The translations under genes were made by a program, and so were the position numbers. Below are positions 62,916-64,000 of a stretch of 64,000 bases of DNA, in pieces. The first letter of the stretch is position 1. Each line of letters begins with the position of its first letter. The notes below the pieces were generated by a model that saw only the letters and a program-made list of their open reading frames with translations, did no database searches and had not been told where the DNA came from. Source of the stretch: Pseudomonas viridiflava (GTDB lineage: Bacteria; Pseudomonadota; Gammaproteobacteria; Pseudomonadales; Pseudomonadaceae); the NCBI RefSeq assembly GCF_900590755.1, contig NZ_UUOC01000053.1, positions 310,001 through 374,000 on the forward strand, written 5' to 3'.

Positions 62916-63220
62916 GATGAACGCAACAAGGTTTCAACGGTGCTTACACCCTTTCGCACCATGGCGTTGATCATCGAAACGTCTACCGTGTATTCGCCCA
63001 TTCGTTGTTGCACTGCAGCCAGAACTTCAGGGTCGGTAATATCCGAACGCTCAAGCATGGCGTCAATGGTCTGGGTTCTGGTTTCAGTGTCAGCAGCGGA
63101 GCTCGCGAATGCCTGTAGCAGGCGCTGTTCCAGATTGACCACTGATGTTTCACCGGGCACTCGCAGCTCGGCGAAACGCGCTTGGGATATACCCGGCGCA
63201 GAGATATTTTGAAGCGGCAT
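62912..63220 (-). CDS. sctI: SctI/PrgJ-type T3SS inner rod protein
   Basis: 102 aa, PrgJ is 101. Start MPLQNISAPGISQARFAELR; the C-terminal helix DVSMINAMVRKGVSTVETLL is the family signature that packs into the rod. The ATG at 63220 was preferred over 63325, which adds a Cys-rich unlikely extension. Confidence 0.88.
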   Translation of the reverse strand: MPLQNISAPGISQARFAELRVPGETSVVNLEQRLLQAFASSAADTETRTQTIDAMLERSDITDPEVLAAVQQRMGEYTVDVSMINAMVRKGVSTVETLLRSS

Positions 63221-63293
63221 TGAATACTCACAAAGCACATGGCAACACCCATCGAGAGAGTCGCCAGCTAGAGAACAAAGGGCGAAAAACTGA

Positions 63294-63554
63294 TCAGCGC
63301 GCCGCCTGAACGATGGACATGTCAATGTCCTTGAACGCTTTCACGGTGTTGGTCTGCACGTTGCGAAATATCGTATAAGAGCCGAGTGCTGCCTGATAAG
63401 CGGCGAGCAAACCGGGATCGGAAGAATTTTCCTGCAATTCTTCAAGCGCAGTATTCATTGCCTCATGCAGCTTGACTGCGCCCTGTTCAAAAGCATCCGC
63501 CTGCTCACCAAGGAAGTCATCATGAAATCCGGGGGCGGGAATTACACCTGGCAT
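63294..63554 (-). CDS. sctF: SctF/PrgI-type T3SS needle protein
   Basis: 86 aa. The C-terminal half SSDPGLLAAYQAALGSYTIF and RNVQTNTVKAFKDIDMSIVQ closely follows PrgI (SDPALLAAYQ, YRNAQSNTVKVFKDIDAAI). Forms the extracellular needle. The PxxP-like turn between helices is SSDP. Follows prgH directly, as in SPI-1. Confidence 0.93.
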   Translation of the reverse strand: MPGVIPAPGFHDDFLGEQADAFEQGAVKLHEAMNTALEELQENSSDPGLLAAYQAALGSYTIFRNVQTNTVKAFKDIDMSIVQAAR

Positions 63555-63564
63555 ATATCACCTG

Positions 63565-64000
63565 TTAGATAGGTTTGGGAAAGTACCAAGAGGACGGGGT
63601 CATCTTGATGTAGCCCTGCGGGCCATACTGAAACGATTTGCCTTTGAGCCAATCGTCGTGAAGCTCTATCGCGAAGTGCACATAACGATTACCCCATTGG
63701 CGATAAAAACCGCTGACGTAATCGCGGGCGGCCTGCAACTCGGTGTCGGCCAATGCACCCTGCACGGTGAATGTGATGCTGTTGGCCTGCACCGAACGGT
63801 GATACGACAAGCCCAGCCGCTTGAGGCCCTGCTCGGCAAGGCCTGCCAACTGCTGATCATCTCGTCCGCTGATCACGACATCATCTGCATAGGGCGCAGC
63901 CTCGCGCAGCAAGTGAGTCAGGCGCTGCTGCAAGGCCGGGGTCAGGAGATTTCGCTGATTGCTCACCAATAACTTCGGCACAGCCGGCCTGGAAAGATCA
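63565..64000 (-). CDS. sctD: SctD/PrgH-type T3SS inner ring protein (partial)
   Basis: C-terminal 144 codons of a longer gene; the frame is open to the window edge, upstream of the GTG at 63981 (DLSRPAVPKLLV), so the true start lies outside. The end, KGKSFQYGPQGYIKMTPSSW, is the PrgH-type C terminus, preceded by a periplasmic ring-building domain (about 25-95 of the visible part). First visible gene of the prgHIJK-orgABC operon. Confidence 0.85.
   Translation of the reverse strand, partial: DLSRPAVPKLLVSNQRNLLTPALQQRLTHLLREAAPYADDVVISGRDDQQLAGLAEQGLKRLGLSYHRSVQANSITFTVQGALADTELQAARDYVSGFYRQWGNRYVHFAIELHDDWLKGKSFQYGPQGYIKMTPSSWYFPKPI

Overview
This window looks like chromosomal DNA of a Pseudomonas from the P. 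fluorescens complex. The evidence is a PhaG-type transacylase, a TtgR/TtgABC (EmhABC/MexAB-OprM type) efflux locus, GC-rich codon use, and many REP/REPIN palindromes of typical Pseudomonas families. I see no insertion sequence, prophage, CRISPR array or rRNA. The only tRNA found is tRNA-Gly(CCC).

Layout. 1-6062: tricarboxylate uptake, with a TctE (cut by the left edge)/TctD two-component pair on the minus strand and tctCBA plus an AbrB-family membrane protein on the plus strand. 6079-9027: ung, an enoyl-CoA hydratase/3-hydroxyisobutyryl-CoA hydrolase-like gene, a broken orphan HicB antitoxin and a low-complexity lipoprotein. 9337-19530: a guanidine-I (ykkC) riboswitch followed by an ABC transporter, two DUF1989 proteins, a biotin-dependent carboxylase and allophanate hydrolase, together a complete guanidine assimilation operon ending in a strong terminator. 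19531-30933: a DUF6543 toxin-like protein, a GGEEF diguanylate cyclase, a CWC protein, RsuA, PhaG, tRNA-Gly, a secreted chloroperoxidase-like hydrolase, a VOC protein and a chemoreceptor with a FliA-type promoter. 31068-38813: ErcA-like alcohol dehydrogenase, a methyltransferase, a LemA/TPM operon and periplasmic beta-glucosidase BglX. 38962-43746: a DctB/DctD-type (possibly MifS/MifR) pair, two palindromic activator sites, a sigma-54 promoter and a KgtP-like transporter. 44043-53360: a secreted 13-residue-repeat protein, a flavin reductase, an AraC regulator with three operator copies facing a monooxygenase gene, an AruI-like decarboxylase, a DHA2 exporter, a Cache protein and a DUF3396 (type VI immunity-like) protein. 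53649-60393: ttgR-ttgABC. 60483-64000: the end of an SPI-1 (Inv/Mxi-Spa) type III secretion operon, prgH-I-J-K-orgA-orgB and an orgC-position gene, cut by the right edge.

Most unusual observation: the guanidine (urea) carboxylase gene carries an in-frame REP array. One inverted and four direct REP copies, the latter at an exact 72-bp (24-codon) spacing, add about 100 residues to the linker between two carboxyltransferase subdomains without breaking the frame. Other points worth a check are the divergent AraC operator triplet, the paired 14-bp palindromes before the sigma-54 promoter, the alternating 13-residue-repeat secreted protein, and the SPI-1-type secretion locus in a Pseudomonas.
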